Source: Thermococcus celer Vu 13 = JCM 8558 (GTDB lineage: Archaea > Methanobacteriota_B > Thermococci > Thermococcales > Thermococcaceae). From it: DNA of 64,000 bases. The stretch covers positions 186,001 to 250,000 of the forward strand of contig NZ_CP014854.1 in assembly GCF_002214365.1 (NCBI RefSeq). The letters are read 5' to 3'. The position numbers and the translations under genes are program-made. Shown here one piece after another: positions 35,445 through 46,996 of this stretch. Position 1 is the first letter of the stretch, and every line of letters begins with the position of its first letter. The notes beneath the pieces are model-generated. The model had not been told where the DNA came from. It saw nothing but the letters and a program-made list of their open reading frames with translations, and made no database searches.

Positions 35445-36512
35445 ATGAGGGTGGTGGGAGTCGATCCCGGAACGAAGAGCTTCGACGTTATAGGACTCGA
35501 GGATGGGGGGATAAAGCTCGACCTCACATTCCCGAGCGAGGTGGTCGCGGAGGCACCCGAGAGGATCGTGAAGGCCATCGCGGACTTCAACGCCGACCTC
35601 GTGATCGGGCCCTCCGGCTACGGGGTGCCGCTGAAGCACATAAGCGAGTTAACCGAGCGGGACCGCTTCGAGATGACCCTCGTCAGGGAGGAGGAGCTGA
35701 AGGAGATCCCCGTCCTCATAGGGTTGCAGAGGATGGTAAGCGAGATGGCCGAGAGGGGCATGAACGTCTGGTTCATTCCCGGTGTCATCCACCTCCCGAC
35801 GGTGCCGGAGTGGAGGAAATACAACAGGGTTGACATGGGGACGGCAGACAAGATGGCCATAACCGTTCTCGGCATCTACGACCAGGCGAAGAGGCTCGGA
35901 ATCGGGTACGGGGAGGTTTCCTTCGTCCTCCTCGAGGTGGGCTTCGGCTACAACTACGCCGGGGCGGTGAAGGGCGGAAAAATCGTCGACGGCATAGGCG
36001 GAACCATCTTCCCGGGCCCGGCCTACGTGAACGGCGGTGCCCTCGACGGGGAGGTCGCCTACCTGATGGGAAAGCTCAAGAAGTGGCACCTCTTCTGGGG
36101 TGGGGCCACTGTGATAGCCGCCAACGGGATACTCCCGCCGGAGGAGTTCGCGGAGAGGCTCGACGAGGAACCGTTCGCAAAGGCCTGGGAGGCCATGAAG
36201 GACGGCTTTTTAAAGGCCGTCGCGAGCGAGCTGGCCGTCGTTGGTAACGCCAAGGAGATAATCCTCTCCGGCAGGCTGATGCGCATAGATGCCCTCCGGA
36301 AGGACGTGGAGGACCTCTTCGAGGAGCGTTTTGGCCTTCCCGTCGTGAAGCAGAGGGGCCTCGAGGGAAAGGCGAAGGAGGCCGCGCAGGGGAGCGCGAT
36401 AATAGCGGACGGCCTCGCCGGTGGGGAGTTCAGGGAGCTCGTGGAGCACGTTGAGATAAGGAAGAGCCGAGGGAGCGTTCTCGACTACGTGAGGCTCCCG
36501 CTGGAGGTATGA
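35445..36512 (+). CDS. DUF1464 family protein (ASKHA-like fold)
   Basis: A 355-residue archaeal protein of the DUF1464 family. It begins MRVVGVDPGTKSFDVIG, a phosphate-1-type motif of the ASKHA (sugar kinase/actin-like) fold, and later shows GGATVIAANGIL and IILSGRLMRID (adenosine-type motif). It may be an ATP-binding sugar kinase-like protein, but no substrate is known. The ATG at 35445 has GAGGTG upstream. It stands in a short run just after the thermosome gene. Confidence 0.8.
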   Translation: MRVVGVDPGTKSFDVIGLEDGGIKLDLTFPSEVVAEAPERIVKAIADFNADLVIGPSGYGVPLKHISELTERDRFEMTLVREEELKEIPVLIGLQRMVSEMAERGMNVWFIPGVIHLPTVPEWRKYNRVDMGTADKMAITVLGIYDQAKRLGIGYGEVSFVLLEVGFGYNYAGAVKGGKIVDGIGGTIFPGPAYVNGGALDGEVAYLMGKLKKWHLFWGGATVIAANGILPPEEFAERLDEEPFAKAWEAMKDGFLKAVASELAVVGNAKEIILSGRLMRIDALRKDVEDLFEERFGLPVVKQRGLEGKAKEAAQGSAIIADGLAGGEFRELVEHVEIRKSRGSVLDYVRLPLEV

Positions 36513-36527
36513 GCAGTTTTAGCGTTT

Positions 36528-37127
36528 CTATTTTAGTTTCGCCCCGACCTCATCTTCCAATCTTTTCAGCTTTCCCTTGAAGCGCCTCAGCTGGGCGTTG
36601 GCGATTCCGACGATCCTCTCGATGTATTCCCCATCGACCCAGAGCTCCCCGTCCTCACCGAGCGGGACGTCCATCCTCTCTGTGGAGCGTATCTCGACGA
36701 GGAGCTTTCTGTGACTCACGCTCTTTATGTTCGAGTACTTGAAGCCGAGGCCCACCGCGAGGTTCAGGAGTCCAACGGCATCCTCCACGCTCCTCGCCGC
36801 GACGTGCAGGATGGGGCTCCTCACCAGGAACCAGAGCTGGCCTTTCCGATGTTTCCCGATGGCCTCGAGCACCTCGTCGACGGAGACCTCGCGGTGCCAC
36901 TTGCCCAGCCAGACGGAGTTGACCTTGTCGCCGAAGTAGGGCATCTCCATCACCGATACCCTGCCGGAGCAGGAGGAGGTCGTGAAGTAGTTATCGAGCG
37001 AGTTTATCCTCTCCAGGAGCGGGATAACGTCCTCGTCCACCTTCTTCTCGGACAGGGCCTTTCTCAGACCCGCCATGGCCCTCGCCTTCTGCCCGTCGAA
37101 GTTCTCGGTGTAGAGGAACACCCTCAC
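36528..37127 (-). CDS. taw3: tRNA wybutosine-synthesising enzyme Taw3/TYW3
   Basis: A 199-residue methyltransferase of the TYW3 family that methylates the wyosine precursor at position 37 of tRNA-Phe. The motif NYFTTSSCSGR near residue 47 and the later helices (LWFLVRSPILHVAARS) are typical. The start is GTG at 37127, overlapping the stop of the helicase gene by a few nt; GTG at 37121 is an alternative. The two minus-strand genes are coupled. Confidence 0.88.
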   Translation of the reverse strand: MRVFLYTENFDGQKARAMAGLRKALSEKKVDEDVIPLLERINSLDNYFTTSSCSGRVSVMEMPYFGDKVNSVWLGKWHREVSVDEVLEAIGKHRKGQLWFLVRSPILHVAARSVEDAVGLLNLAVGLGFKYSNIKSVSHRKLLVEIRSTERMDVPLGEDGELWVDGEYIERIVGIANAQLRRFKGKLKRLEDEVGAKLK

Positions 37128-39103
37128 ACCCCCAGTTCGCCGGCATCGACGATAACCTCTTTCTCACGCACGAACTCCACCAGCCGCTTATAGGTCGGAT
37201 GGGCGACAAGCGTCGATGAGTCGCCCACAACTATGAGCTTCCGTTTGGCCCTCGTCAGCGAGACGTTCAACCGCCTCAGGTCCTTCAGGAAGCCGAGCTC
37301 GCCCTTCCCGTTGGAGCGGACGAGGGACAGAACGATCACCTCCTTTTCCCTCCCCTGGTAGCCGTCGACGGTCTTCACCTCGACCTCCTCTGGCAGGAGC
37401 GAGCGTATCAGCTCGCGCTGGTCGTCGTAGGGCGTGATGACCCCGATCCATCCCGGGTCGACGCCGAGCCCCAGCAGTCCGTTGACGATTTCCTCCACGA
37501 GTTTGGCCTCCAGCGGGTTCTCCCTGCTCTCGCTCCCGTAGCGCCGCCTCTCGAAGCGGTCGTCCCTCCTCGAGGTGTCCACGAAGACGAGGACGTTATC
37601 GGGTTTCAGAACCTCACTGGACGGGCCTTCCGGGGGTTCCTCAACCCCGAGGTCGGCGAGGGTTATTCCCCTAACGCTCCCGTCGGCCCTCACCCTTCCG
37701 CCGTAGAACTCCTTACTCGGGAACTCCATGAGCCTCTCGTTCATCCTGTACTGGATCTCGAGCATCTCGCTCTTTCCGGGATGGCGTTCGATGAGGCCCT
37801 CGAAGAGTGTTTTACTCAGCTCCCTCGCCTTCTCGCTCAGTATCGTCGGGGGCAGCTGCCTGTGGTCGCCGCCGAGAACGAAGCGCTTGGCCCGGTTTAT
37901 CGGGATTAAAACGCTCGGGATGGTCGCCTGCGTCGCCTCGTCGATTACCGCCACGTCGTAATCGGCGTAGTCTACGACGTCGAGGGCCGCCGAGGAGTTG
38001 GTGGTCAGGACGACGTCGGCCTCCCCAATTATCTCCCTCGCTATCCTCTCCTCGAGCTTCATCGCGTCGTCGAAGGCCTTTCTTACCCCCTCGTTTAGCT
38101 TAATCCACTCGGCCATCTCCCTTATCAGGCGGGCGGGAACCCCTCTCGTTCCAACTCCCTTAGAGGCCAGTCGCAGTATCTCGCGGTCGCTCAGGCCCCG
38201 CCGGTATCTGGGTGCGGGCTTCGTGAAGGTGTCCCGCTTCTCCTTGAGGCTCTGGGCCGTGGCGTAAAGCTCCCTCAGCTCACCGTAGAGCTCGTGCTGG
38301 GTTATCAGGTACGCCAGGGTGGTCTCGTGAAGGCCCCGCGAGACCCTACTCGGGTGGCCAACGCGCACGACCCCAACGCCCGAATCGACGAGCCTCTCCA
38401 CGAGGTTGTCCACCGCCACGTTGCTCTCCGCCGTTGCGAGGACCTTATTCCCCCTCTCCACCTCCTGCCTTATCAGCTCCACCAGTGTTCTGGTCTTCCC
38501 GGTTCCGAAGGGGCCGTGGACGAGGAAGAAGTCGGGACTGCCGAGGGCCTTCGAGATGGCCCGCCTCTGGCTCGCGTTCAGGCTTCTATCGAAAGGCTCG
38601 AAGGGAACTTCCTCGCTTCCCTCCGGCTCCCTCAGGCCGAGGTAGAACTCGAGGGCTCTCCTCCCGCCCTCGCGCAGGTTATCGAGGTTCTCGAGCCACC
38701 TCTTAAAGGTTATGTCGTTCGCGTAGAGGTCAAGCCGAACCCCCTTCAGCGCCCACTCCGGGACCGTCTCGAGGGCGACCGTCAGGAAGCGCTTTCCCTT
38801 CTCGGTCACGGTTCCGACCAAATCGCTCTTAAGGGGGTCTCTTTTGCTCACCACGACGAGGTCGCCGACGCTTATCTCGGTCTCTATCTCCCTCTCGCGC
38901 CCGTACCGGACGAGGAAGTAGCCGAGCTCCTCGCCGACCACCTTCCCGTTGAGGCCCAGAACGGCCCTCCCGACCTTCTCGCGCTCCCTTCCAGAGAGCC
39001 GCCTCATCTCGGCCCTCATCGCCTCTATCTCGGCCTTCCTCTCCATCTCGACGAGGGTCTTGAGGTGAGAGATGAATCCCCTTAGCGTTTCGTTCTCCAT
39101 CAT
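37124..39103 (-). CDS. superfamily 1 DNA/RNA helicase (IGHMBP2/Upf1-like)
   Basis: A 659-residue helicase. Walker A is GPFGTGKTRT near residue 200, motif II is VIDEATQ, motif III GDHRQLPPT, motif V/VI VKTVDGYQGREKEV and VSLTRAKRKL. The N-terminal 150 residues are an OB-like/stalk domain found in the IGHMBP2/SMUBP2 group, which acts on RNA and DNA with 5'-3' polarity. The archaeal function is not settled. ATG at 39103 or 39100 with GGTG upstream. Confidence 0.88.
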   Translation of the reverse strand: MMENETLRGFISHLKTLVEMERKAEIEAMRAEMRRLSGREREKVGRAVLGLNGKVVGEELGYFLVRYGREREIETEISVGDLVVVSKRDPLKSDLVGTVTEKGKRFLTVALETVPEWALKGVRLDLYANDITFKRWLENLDNLREGGRRALEFYLGLREPEGSEEVPFEPFDRSLNASQRRAISKALGSPDFFLVHGPFGTGKTRTLVELIRQEVERGNKVLATAESNVAVDNLVERLVDSGVGVVRVGHPSRVSRGLHETTLAYLITQHELYGELRELYATAQSLKEKRDTFTKPAPRYRRGLSDREILRLASKGVGTRGVPARLIREMAEWIKLNEGVRKAFDDAMKLEERIAREIIGEADVVLTTNSSAALDVVDYADYDVAVIDEATQATIPSVLIPINRAKRFVLGGDHRQLPPTILSEKARELSKTLFEGLIERHPGKSEMLEIQYRMNERLMEFPSKEFYGGRVRADGSVRGITLADLGVEEPPEGPSSEVLKPDNVLVFVDTSRRDDRFERRRYGSESRENPLEAKLVEEIVNGLLGLGVDPGWIGVITPYDDQRELIRSLLPEEVEVKTVDGYQGREKEVIVLSLVRSNGKGELGFLKDLRRLNVSLTRAKRKLIVVGDSSTLVAHPTYKRLVEFVREKEVIVDAGELGV

Positions 39104-39170
39104 CCTCTCCCACCTTGAACTGCGGACTGAATTTTTAAACCCTTGGGAAACCCTTTATTTTGTCGGACAT

Positions 39171-39796
39171 ATGGGGACGACGGTTAAGGTTTCCGCGAGG
39201 ATACCCAGGGGGTCCGCGGAGAGGATGGACAGTCTCATTGAACAGGGCATCTACCCGAACAGGAGCGAGATAATAAAGGAAGCCCTCAGGGAGTTTCTTC
39301 TCAGAAAGAGACCGAGAACGGCCGAAAATTCCGAGATTAAGCCATACCTCAAAGCCGTTGAGGGAATCCTCCGCAGGGACTGGGAGAGCGCGGCGGACGA
39401 GTACTGGGACGACGTGGGGGAGTCCCCTATGATTCCACCGGGTGAGCTCCCCCAGTGGAAGATAGTCCTCCTCGGTTTTCCTTTTGTGGACCTGACGAAC
39501 CGAAAACTCCGCCCCGTGCTGATTGTTTCAAACGACGAGATCAACAGAACCTCAAACGCCGTTGTGGCGCTCCAGATAACGTCGAACCTCGGAAGCGGTT
39601 TCCGGAGTACAACGTCAGGGTACCCGATTAAGACGTTGTACGTTACGCCGGGACAAAGCCGCTGAGGCCCAGCCTGATAAAGCCGTACGTTGTTTTTGCC
39701 CTTGAGAAATCCCTCGTCAGAAAAAGGATCGGCGTTCTCAGGAAAGAAAAAATCGAAGAGGTCAAGGAAGGCCTTAGACGGGGCTTCGGCCCCTGA
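39171..39796 (+). pseudogene. decayed RHH antitoxin/PemK-like (MazF) toxin fusion
   Basis: Residues 1-48 are a ribbon-helix-helix antitoxin DNA-binding domain (TTVKVSARIPRGSAERMDSL). From residue 98 the frame reads QWKIVLLGFPFVDLTNRKLRPVLIVSN, a PemK/MazF-type endoribonuclease start, in the same frame. The intact frame ends at 39665 after a likely one-base shift near 39597-39603. In the shifted frame the toxin continues FPEYNVRVPD, hits TAA at 39629-39631, then reads VVRYAGTKPLRPSLIKPYVVF and an EEVK-type tail to 39796. Together this is a broken toxin joined to its antitoxin. Sequencing error could explain one shift, but not also the in-frame stop. Confidence 0.6.
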
Positions 39797-39888
39797 GGTC
39801 AGCCCATGCGAGTTTCCTCACCGCTCGGACGAAACTTCCCTCATCATCCCGAACGAGATAGAAAAGAGGGCTTAAAAGGCTAAGCCCT

Positions 39889-40207
39889 TCAGAAGAGCAC
39901 CGAAACCATGTCCCTGTGGAAGGACCTCAAAGCTCTCCAGTGCCTTTCCTGGAGCTCGCCGTCCCAGGAGACCCGCTCGTAGAACCCCTCGAGGTCGTCG
40001 AGCAGGTACTCGAGGTACTCGCGCCTGCCCCCAGAAACCCCGTTGCTCAACAGCTTGCCCCTCAAAAACGGCATGACCTCCGACGGCCTTCCAAGAGCCG
40101 CCCAGAACAGACCTTCCTTCAGGATCTCGTACAGCACTTCCTCGAAGTCAGACCTCTCGGAGGGTTTGGCCCTCCCCCCTTGCGTTCACGATCTCCACGG
40201 CTTCCAT
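39889..40207 (-). CDS. small protein split by a G-run frameshift
   Basis: The 82-residue frame ending at 39889 (from 40137) lacks a good start, while a perfect GGTGGT-ACCC-ATG site stands upstream at 40207. The upstream frame reads MEAVEIVNARG and ends early. Shifting by one base in the six-base run of G on this strand (40174-40179 as C on the plus strand) joins it to AKPSERSDFEEVLYEILKE and the rest, giving a protein of about 107 residues. The reading is helical and acidic; family not recognised. The intact start site suggests a recent change or a sequencing error. Confidence 0.55.
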
Positions 40208-42055
<1,848 letters not shown>

Positions 42056-42213
42056 GTTCGTCCTTCCCCCAATCCTTTCTTCCAGTTTTTCTAACCTCCC
42101 TCCTCTTTGGGTTTGGGCTTCGGATGAGACTTCCTCACCCGCTTTTTAACGCTCACGTTGAGCCGCATCAAAAACCGTTTAAGCCCTCCCGCCTACCCTC
42201 CGCGGGTGGTCGG

Positions 42214-43608
42214 ATGAAGGTTGGAATAATCGGAAGCGGTGCCGCGGGGTTGACGGCCGCGGTGGCCCTCGCGAGGCTTGGCTTCGACGTAACGGTCATC
42301 GGGCCGGGGATAAGGGAGAGCAACTCCTACCTGGCACAGGCTGGAATAGCCCTTCCCATTCTCGAAGGCGATTCTCCGAAGGCCCATTTCCTCGACACGG
42401 TGAAGGCCGGAAAGTACCTCAACGACGAGGAGGCGGTCTGGAGCGTCATCTCAAAGGCGAGCGAGGTTTACAGCTTTCTAACCTCGCTGGGGCTGGAGTT
42501 CGAGACGAACGAGACGGAGGGCGGCCATTCCTTCCCGCGCGTCTTCACGATAAAGAACGAGACCGGGAAGCACATGACGAAGGTCCTTTACATGGCCGCG
42601 AGGGAAGAGGGCGTTCACTTCGTCGATGGCTTCGCGGAGGAGCTCGCCGTAAGGGACGGGAAGGCCTACGGCGTTTTCCTCAACGGGGAGCTCCTGAGGT
42701 TCGACGCAACTGTTGTGGCAACGGGCGGCTTTTCGGGTCTCTTCAAATACACCGCGGGCTCCCCAGCTAACCTCGGCCTCCTCATCGGGGACGCCGTAAC
42801 GAAGGGTGCCCCCGCGAGGGATCTCGAGTTCGTCCAGTTCCATCCGACGGGCTACATCGGGAGGAATGGCGTTTTTTTAATCAGCGAGGCCGTTAGGGGG
42901 GCCGGGGCGAGACTTTTAGCGGACGGCGAGCGCTTCGTGGACGAGCTCTCCACGAGGGACATCGTCGCGAGGGCCATCTACCTCCAGATGATAGCAGGAA
43001 GGAAGGTTTTCCTCGACGCTACGGGGGTGGAGGATTTCAAGAGGAGGTTCCCGCAGATATACGCCTTCCTGAGGAGGGACGGCATCGATCCGGCAAGGGA
43101 CCCGATCCCGGTCTCTCCAATAGCCCACTACACCATCGGGGGCATAGCGACCGACCTCTGGTACAGGACGCCCGTGGAAGGGCTCTACGCAATCGGAGAG
43201 GCCATGAGCAACGGCTTCCACGGCGCCAACAGGCTCGCCAGCAACTCACTCCTCGAGTGCATCGTGAGCGGGCTCGAGGTTTCGAGGACGATAGCGCGCG
43301 ACAGGCCCAGAGAGGGCGAGGTTCCGGAGGTCCCTTACCGCTTCGACTCCCTCGGGGACGTCGATTCCCTCAGGGGGCTCCTCTGGGAGCACGCGGGTAT
43401 CGTGAGGAACGCCGGGAGCCTGAGGGAAGGACTGGAAAAGCTCGATTCTATAGAGGCGGACGAAAGGCTTAAACTGCTCGCGAGGGGGGTTCTCGAGTGC
43501 GCGCTGGCGAGGGAGGAGAGCAGGGGCGCCCACTACCGCGAGGACTTCCCTTTCATGAGGAAGAACTTTGAGAGGCCGGGCTTTTTCAAGGGGAGGTGCG
43601 GGCTTTAG
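42214..43608 (+). CDS. nadB: L-aspartate oxidase
   Basis: A 464-residue FAD enzyme that makes iminoaspartate from L-aspartate for quinolinate synthesis. GSGAAGLTAAVALARLG near residue 7 binds FAD, and SNSYLAQAGIA, VVATGGFSGLF, QFHPTG, HYTIGGI and GANRLASNSLLE are family motifs. The start ATG at 42214 has GGTGG upstream. It heads the nadB-nadA-ATPase-nadC group. A short dinucleotide-binding part is complete. Confidence 0.92.
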   Translation: MKVGIIGSGAAGLTAAVALARLGFDVTVIGPGIRESNSYLAQAGIALPILEGDSPKAHFLDTVKAGKYLNDEEAVWSVISKASEVYSFLTSLGLEFETNETEGGHSFPRVFTIKNETGKHMTKVLYMAAREEGVHFVDGFAEELAVRDGKAYGVFLNGELLRFDATVVATGGFSGLFKYTAGSPANLGLLIGDAVTKGAPARDLEFVQFHPTGYIGRNGVFLISEAVRGAGARLLADGERFVDELSTRDIVARAIYLQMIAGRKVFLDATGVEDFKRRFPQIYAFLRRDGIDPARDPIPVSPIAHYTIGGIATDLWYRTPVEGLYAIGEAMSNGFHGANRLASNSLLECIVSGLEVSRTIARDRPREGEVPEVPYRFDSLGDVDSLRGLLWEHAGIVRNAGSLREGLEKLDSIEADERLKLLARGVLECALAREESRGAHYREDFPFMRKNFERPGFFKGRCGL

Positions 43609-43880
43609 GGAGAACCAGTAGTAGTTGAAACCAGGAGGGGTCTTCCGAGAGACGTCTCGAGCGCGAGCTTAAGACCCACGAAGTCACAGTGGAGGAACTT
43701 GAAAAATTGCTTAAGGTCTGAACGGACTAACCTTTTTCAGGGTTTCTCCATAGTCCGGACGGGATTCCCCTATCACAAGCAAAGCTTGAGGTATGTGGTC
43801 TTTAGGTCGAATCAAAACCCGTTGCGGCGCACCTCTGAAAGCTTTTATACCCCCAACCGTATCATCCCCCAGGTGGGAGC

Positions 43881-44789
43881 ATGGAGAAAGGGGAACTCGT
43901 ACGGGAGATTGAACGCCTGAAGGAGGAGAGGAACGCGATAATCATGGCCCACAACTACCAGTTGCCCGAGGTTCAGGACGTAGCCGATTTCCTCGGGGAC
44001 AGCCTCGAGCTCGCGAGGAAGGCGGTGAACGTTGACGCAGACGTGATAGTGTTCGCGGGCGTCGATTTCATGGCCGAGACAGCCAAGATCCTCAACCCGG
44101 ACAAGACCGTCCTTCTACCGACAAAGCGGGCCACCTGCGCCATGGCCAACATGCTGAGGGTCGAGCACATCCTCGAGGCCAAGAGGCGGTATCCCAACGC
44201 GCCGGTGGTTCTCTACGTGAACACCACCGCCGAGGCCAAGGCCCACGCGGACGTCACCGTTACCTCGGCAAACGCGGTGGAAATCGTGGGAAAGCTCGAC
44301 TCGGATGTAGTCATCTTCGGCCCGGACAGGAACCTCGCCCACTACGTGGCAAAGCGGACGGGCAAAAGGATAATTCCCGTCCCGGAGGACGGGCACTGCT
44401 ACGTGCACAGGAAGTTCACCCTCGAGGACGTGGAGCGGGCCAGAAAACTCTACCCCAACGCCAGGCTGATGGTTCACCCCGAGTGCAAGCCGGAGGTTCA
44501 GGAGGAGGCGGACATCATCGTCTCGACCGGCGGGATGATAAGGCGCGCGCGGGAGTGGGACGAGTGGGTTGTCTTCACGGAGCGCGAGATGGTCTACCGC
44601 CTGCGGAAGCTCTACCCGGACATTAAGTTCCACCCGGCCAGGGAGGACGCCACATGCATTGGAATGAAGGCCATAACGCTCAAGCACATATACGAATCCC
44701 TGCGGGACATGAAGTACGAGGTTGAGGTGCCGGAGGAGATAGCGGAGAGGGCGAGGAGGGCCATCGAGAGGATGCTGGAGATGAGTTAA
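43881..44789 (+). CDS. nadA: quinolinate synthase
   Basis: A 302-residue [4Fe-4S] enzyme that condenses iminoaspartate with dihydroxyacetone phosphate to quinolinate. Cluster ligands are Cys86, Cys173 and Cys259 by spacing ([22 protein letters not shown]), one more than the usual numbers of the P. horikoshii enzyme by three residues. YNTTAEAKA and SANAVEIV motifs are present. The ATG follows GGTGGGAGC. A TATA box (AGCTTTTATA) lies near 43842-43851. Confidence 0.95.
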   Translation: MEKGELVREIERLKEERNAIIMAHNYQLPEVQDVADFLGDSLELARKAVNVDADVIVFAGVDFMAETAKILNPDKTVLLPTKRATCAMANMLRVEHILEAKRRYPNAPVVLYVNTTAEAKAHADVTVTSANAVEIVGKLDSDVVIFGPDRNLAHYVAKRTGKRIIPVPEDGHCYVHRKFTLEDVERARKLYPNARLMVHPECKPEVQEEADIIVSTGGMIRRAREWDEWVVFTEREMVYRLRKLYPDIKFHPAREDATCIGMKAITLKHIYESLRDMKYEVEVPEEIAERARRAIERMLEMS

Positions 44790-44867
44790 GTTCGGAGGGA
44801 AAGATTTCGAGATTTTTTGTTAATTGAAGAGGGAAACTTTTTAAGGATTTTTACCTCTCCATTTAAC

Positions 44868-46169
44868 ATGAATCGAGAGGAAACGATATCCCAGATTCTA
44901 ATGGACTACATCAACATCGACGTTGAGGGCGTCGAGCGCGAGCTTGAGGTTCCCGAGAAAATCCCTGTGAACAAGGCTGTAACGATAATAGGCCCGAGGA
45001 GGGCGGGAAAAACGTTCTACATTCTCCAGAGATTTTCCAGGCTCAGGAGAGCTGGTAAAGCGGCCCTCTTCTTCCCCCTCGACGACGACAGGATATACCC
45101 GCCGACGCTCGAGGACCTTTCAACCCTCGTGAAGCTCTTTTACGAGCTCTTCCCCGACGCGGACGAGAAGTACCTGTTCCTCGACGAGGTTCAGGAGGTT
45201 GAAAACTGGGAGCTCTTCGTCAAGCGGGCCGCTGAGAGGGAAGGGTTCAGGGTTTACCTGACAGGGTCCTCTTCGAAGCTCCTCGGGAGCGAGATAGCGA
45301 CGGCCCTCAGGGGGCGGACCCTGACGTTCGAGATACTGCCCTTCAGTTTCCGGGAATTCCTGAGGGCCAAGGGGGCCAAGTTCGGCAGACATCCATCCAC
45401 AAGGGAAGAAGCGACCCTTAAAGCCCTTCTAAAGGAGTACCTAAAGTTCGGGGGTTTTCCCGAGGTCGCTCTCATCGAGGACGAGTTCCTGAAACGGAAG
45501 GTCCTCTCTGAGTACGTGGACGTTATGCTCTACCGCGACATCGTGGAGAGGCACGGTATAAAGAACCTCAAAGCCGTCAGGCTGTTCCTGAAGCTCCTCG
45601 TAACGTCCTTCGCGAAGGAGTTCTCGGTGAACAGAACCGCGAGGTACATGAAGGACATGGGGGTAGATGTCAGCAGGAACACCCTCTACAGTTACTTCGA
45701 CCACTTCGAGGAGGCCTACGTGGTCTTCCCGCTCAGGAAGTTCTCCCACAACCTGAAGGAGGTTGAGAAGAGCCTTCCAAAGGTCTACATCGTTGATACC
45801 GGCCTGATAAACGCCTACTCCCCGCGCTCGGATGTTAGCATGGGCAGGCTGATGGAAAACGCGGTTTTCCTTGAGCTCAGGAGGCGGGGAAGGGAGCTCT
45901 ACTACTTCAAGGACGAACGCGGCAGGGAGGTTGACTTCCTCGTGAAGGACGGCGACGGTGTTTCGGAACTCATACAGGTCAATTACTCCATCGAGGAACC
46001 CGAAACGTTTAAACGGGAGGTTTCCGCACTTCTCAGCGCCTCGGAGAGGCTCGGCTGTGAAAACCTGAGGATAATAAACTGGGGCAGGGACGACACCGTT
46101 GAGGCCGGGGGGAAGGAGATAAGGCTCGTTCCCCTCTGGAGGTTCCTGCTCGGAGGTGAGGAAGAATGA
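44868..46169 (+). CDS. AAA ATPase with DUF4143 nuclease-like domain
   Basis: A 433-residue protein of the archaeal ATPase/DUF4143 group. Walker A is GPRRAGKT (residues 42-49), Walker B KYLFLDEVQEVENW, and sensor region LTGSSSKLL. The C-terminal third contains FLELRRRGRELYYFKDERG and EVDFLVKDG-ELIQV, the PD-(D/E)xK-like core of DUF4143. The role is unknown; it lies between nadA and nadC and overlaps nadC by 4 nt (ATGA), which couples them. A TATA (ACTTTTTAAG) lies near 44836, about 30 nt before the start. Confidence 0.82.
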   Translation: MNREETISQILMDYINIDVEGVERELEVPEKIPVNKAVTIIGPRRAGKTFYILQRFSRLRRAGKAALFFPLDDDRIYPPTLEDLSTLVKLFYELFPDADEKYLFLDEVQEVENWELFVKRAAEREGFRVYLTGSSSKLLGSEIATALRGRTLTFEILPFSFREFLRAKGAKFGRHPSTREEATLKALLKEYLKFGGFPEVALIEDEFLKRKVLSEYVDVMLYRDIVERHGIKNLKAVRLFLKLLVTSFAKEFSVNRTARYMKDMGVDVSRNTLYSYFDHFEEAYVVFPLRKFSHNLKEVEKSLPKVYIVDTGLINAYSPRSDVSMGRLMENAVFLELRRRGRELYYFKDERGREVDFLVKDGDGVSELIQVNYSIEEPETFKREVSALLSASERLGCENLRIINWGRDDTVEAGGKEIRLVPLWRFLLGGEEE

Positions 46170-46996
46170 CGCGGATTTCCTATCTCCTGCGCTTCGTTGA
46201 GGAGGACGCGCCCTTCGGCGACGTCACGAGCGAGGCGGTCATCCCCGAAGGGACGAAAGCAAGGGCCGTTATAATAGCCAAGCAGAGCGGCGTCATAGCG
46301 GGCGTTGGGGAGGCCAAGGCCCTCTTCGAGCACTTCGGCGTTAAGGTTGAGGTCAAAAAGCGCGACGGCGATGAGGTCAGGGAGGGCGACGTTATCATCG
46401 AGCTCCTCGGTGATGCCCGGGCGATTCTGCTCGTCGAGAGGACGGCCTTAAACGTCATGGGCAGGATGAGCGGCATAGCCACGGAAGTGAGGAAGCTCGT
46501 GGAGAAGGTCAAGGCCGTGAACCCGAAGGTCAGGGTCGCCGGAACGAGGAAAACCCTGCTGAAGCCGATGGACAAGAGGGCCATCCTCATCGGTGGGGGC
46601 GAACCCCACAGGTTCAGCTTAAGCGACGCGATTCTAATAAAGGACAACCACTTAGCGCTGGTTCCGCTTGAGGAGGCGATAAGGCGCGCGAGGGAGTTCA
46701 GCGTCTACAAGGTCGTCGAGGTCGAGGTTGAAAGGCTGGAGGACGCGCTCAAAGCGGCCAAAGCCGGGGCCGATGTTATAATGCTCGACAACATGTCACC
46801 GGAGGAGATAGCCGAAACGGTCGAAGCGCTTAGGAGGGAGGGTCTCCGCGATAGGGTGAGGATAGAGGTCAGCGGCGGGATAACGCCCCAGAACATCACC
46901 GAGTACGCGAGGCTCGACGTCGACGTGATAAGCCTCGGCTACCTGACGCACAGCGTGAGGAACTTCGACGTGAGCTTGGAAATCCTGAAGGAGTAA
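46166..46996 (+). CDS. nadC: nicotinate-nucleotide pyrophosphorylase (quinolinate phosphoribosyltransferase)
   Basis: A 276-residue enzyme that turns quinolinate and PRPP into nicotinate mononucleotide. GTRKTLLKPMDKRAILIGGGEPHR and LSDAILIKDNH are the PRPP/quinolinate site, and ADVIMLDNMSPEEI the end of the barrel. The 3' end (46912-46971) is repeated perfectly at 53053-53112; downstream of it this copy ends LEILKE while the distant copy ends LEIIGKV. The left end here may have come with the island, leaving the original tail at the far side. Confidence 0.94.
   Translation: MTRISYLLRFVEEDAPFGDVTSEAVIPEGTKARAVIIAKQSGVIAGVGEAKALFEHFGVKVEVKKRDGDEVREGDVIIELLGDARAILLVERTALNVMGRMSGIATEVRKLVEKVKAVNPKVRVAGTRKTLLKPMDKRAILIGGGEPHRFSLSDAILIKDNHLALVPLEEAIRRAREFSVYKVVEVEVERLEDALKAAKAGADVIMLDNMSPEEIAETVEALRREGLRDRVRIEVSGGITPQNITEYARLDVDVISLGYLTHSVRNFDVSLEILKE
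46912..46971. repeat. left copy of a 60-bp direct repeat (att-like, island boundary)
   Basis: The sequence from GCTCGACGTCGACGTGATAA to AACTTCGACGT is identical to 53053-53112. It spans codons near the end of nadC. Repeats at a gene 3' end that bracket a foreign segment are the pattern of site-specific or homologous integration that preserves the target gene. Confidence 0.75.

Noticed and set aside
39797-39888. A small frame reading SLIIPNEIEKRA after the toxin gene.
   Set aside because: Too short and without start signals to call.
43621-43721. A short frame ending LERELKTHEVTVEELEKLLKV between nadB and nadA.
   Set aside because: Looks helical and may be a fragment of a lost gene, but no start, ribosome site or family supports it.
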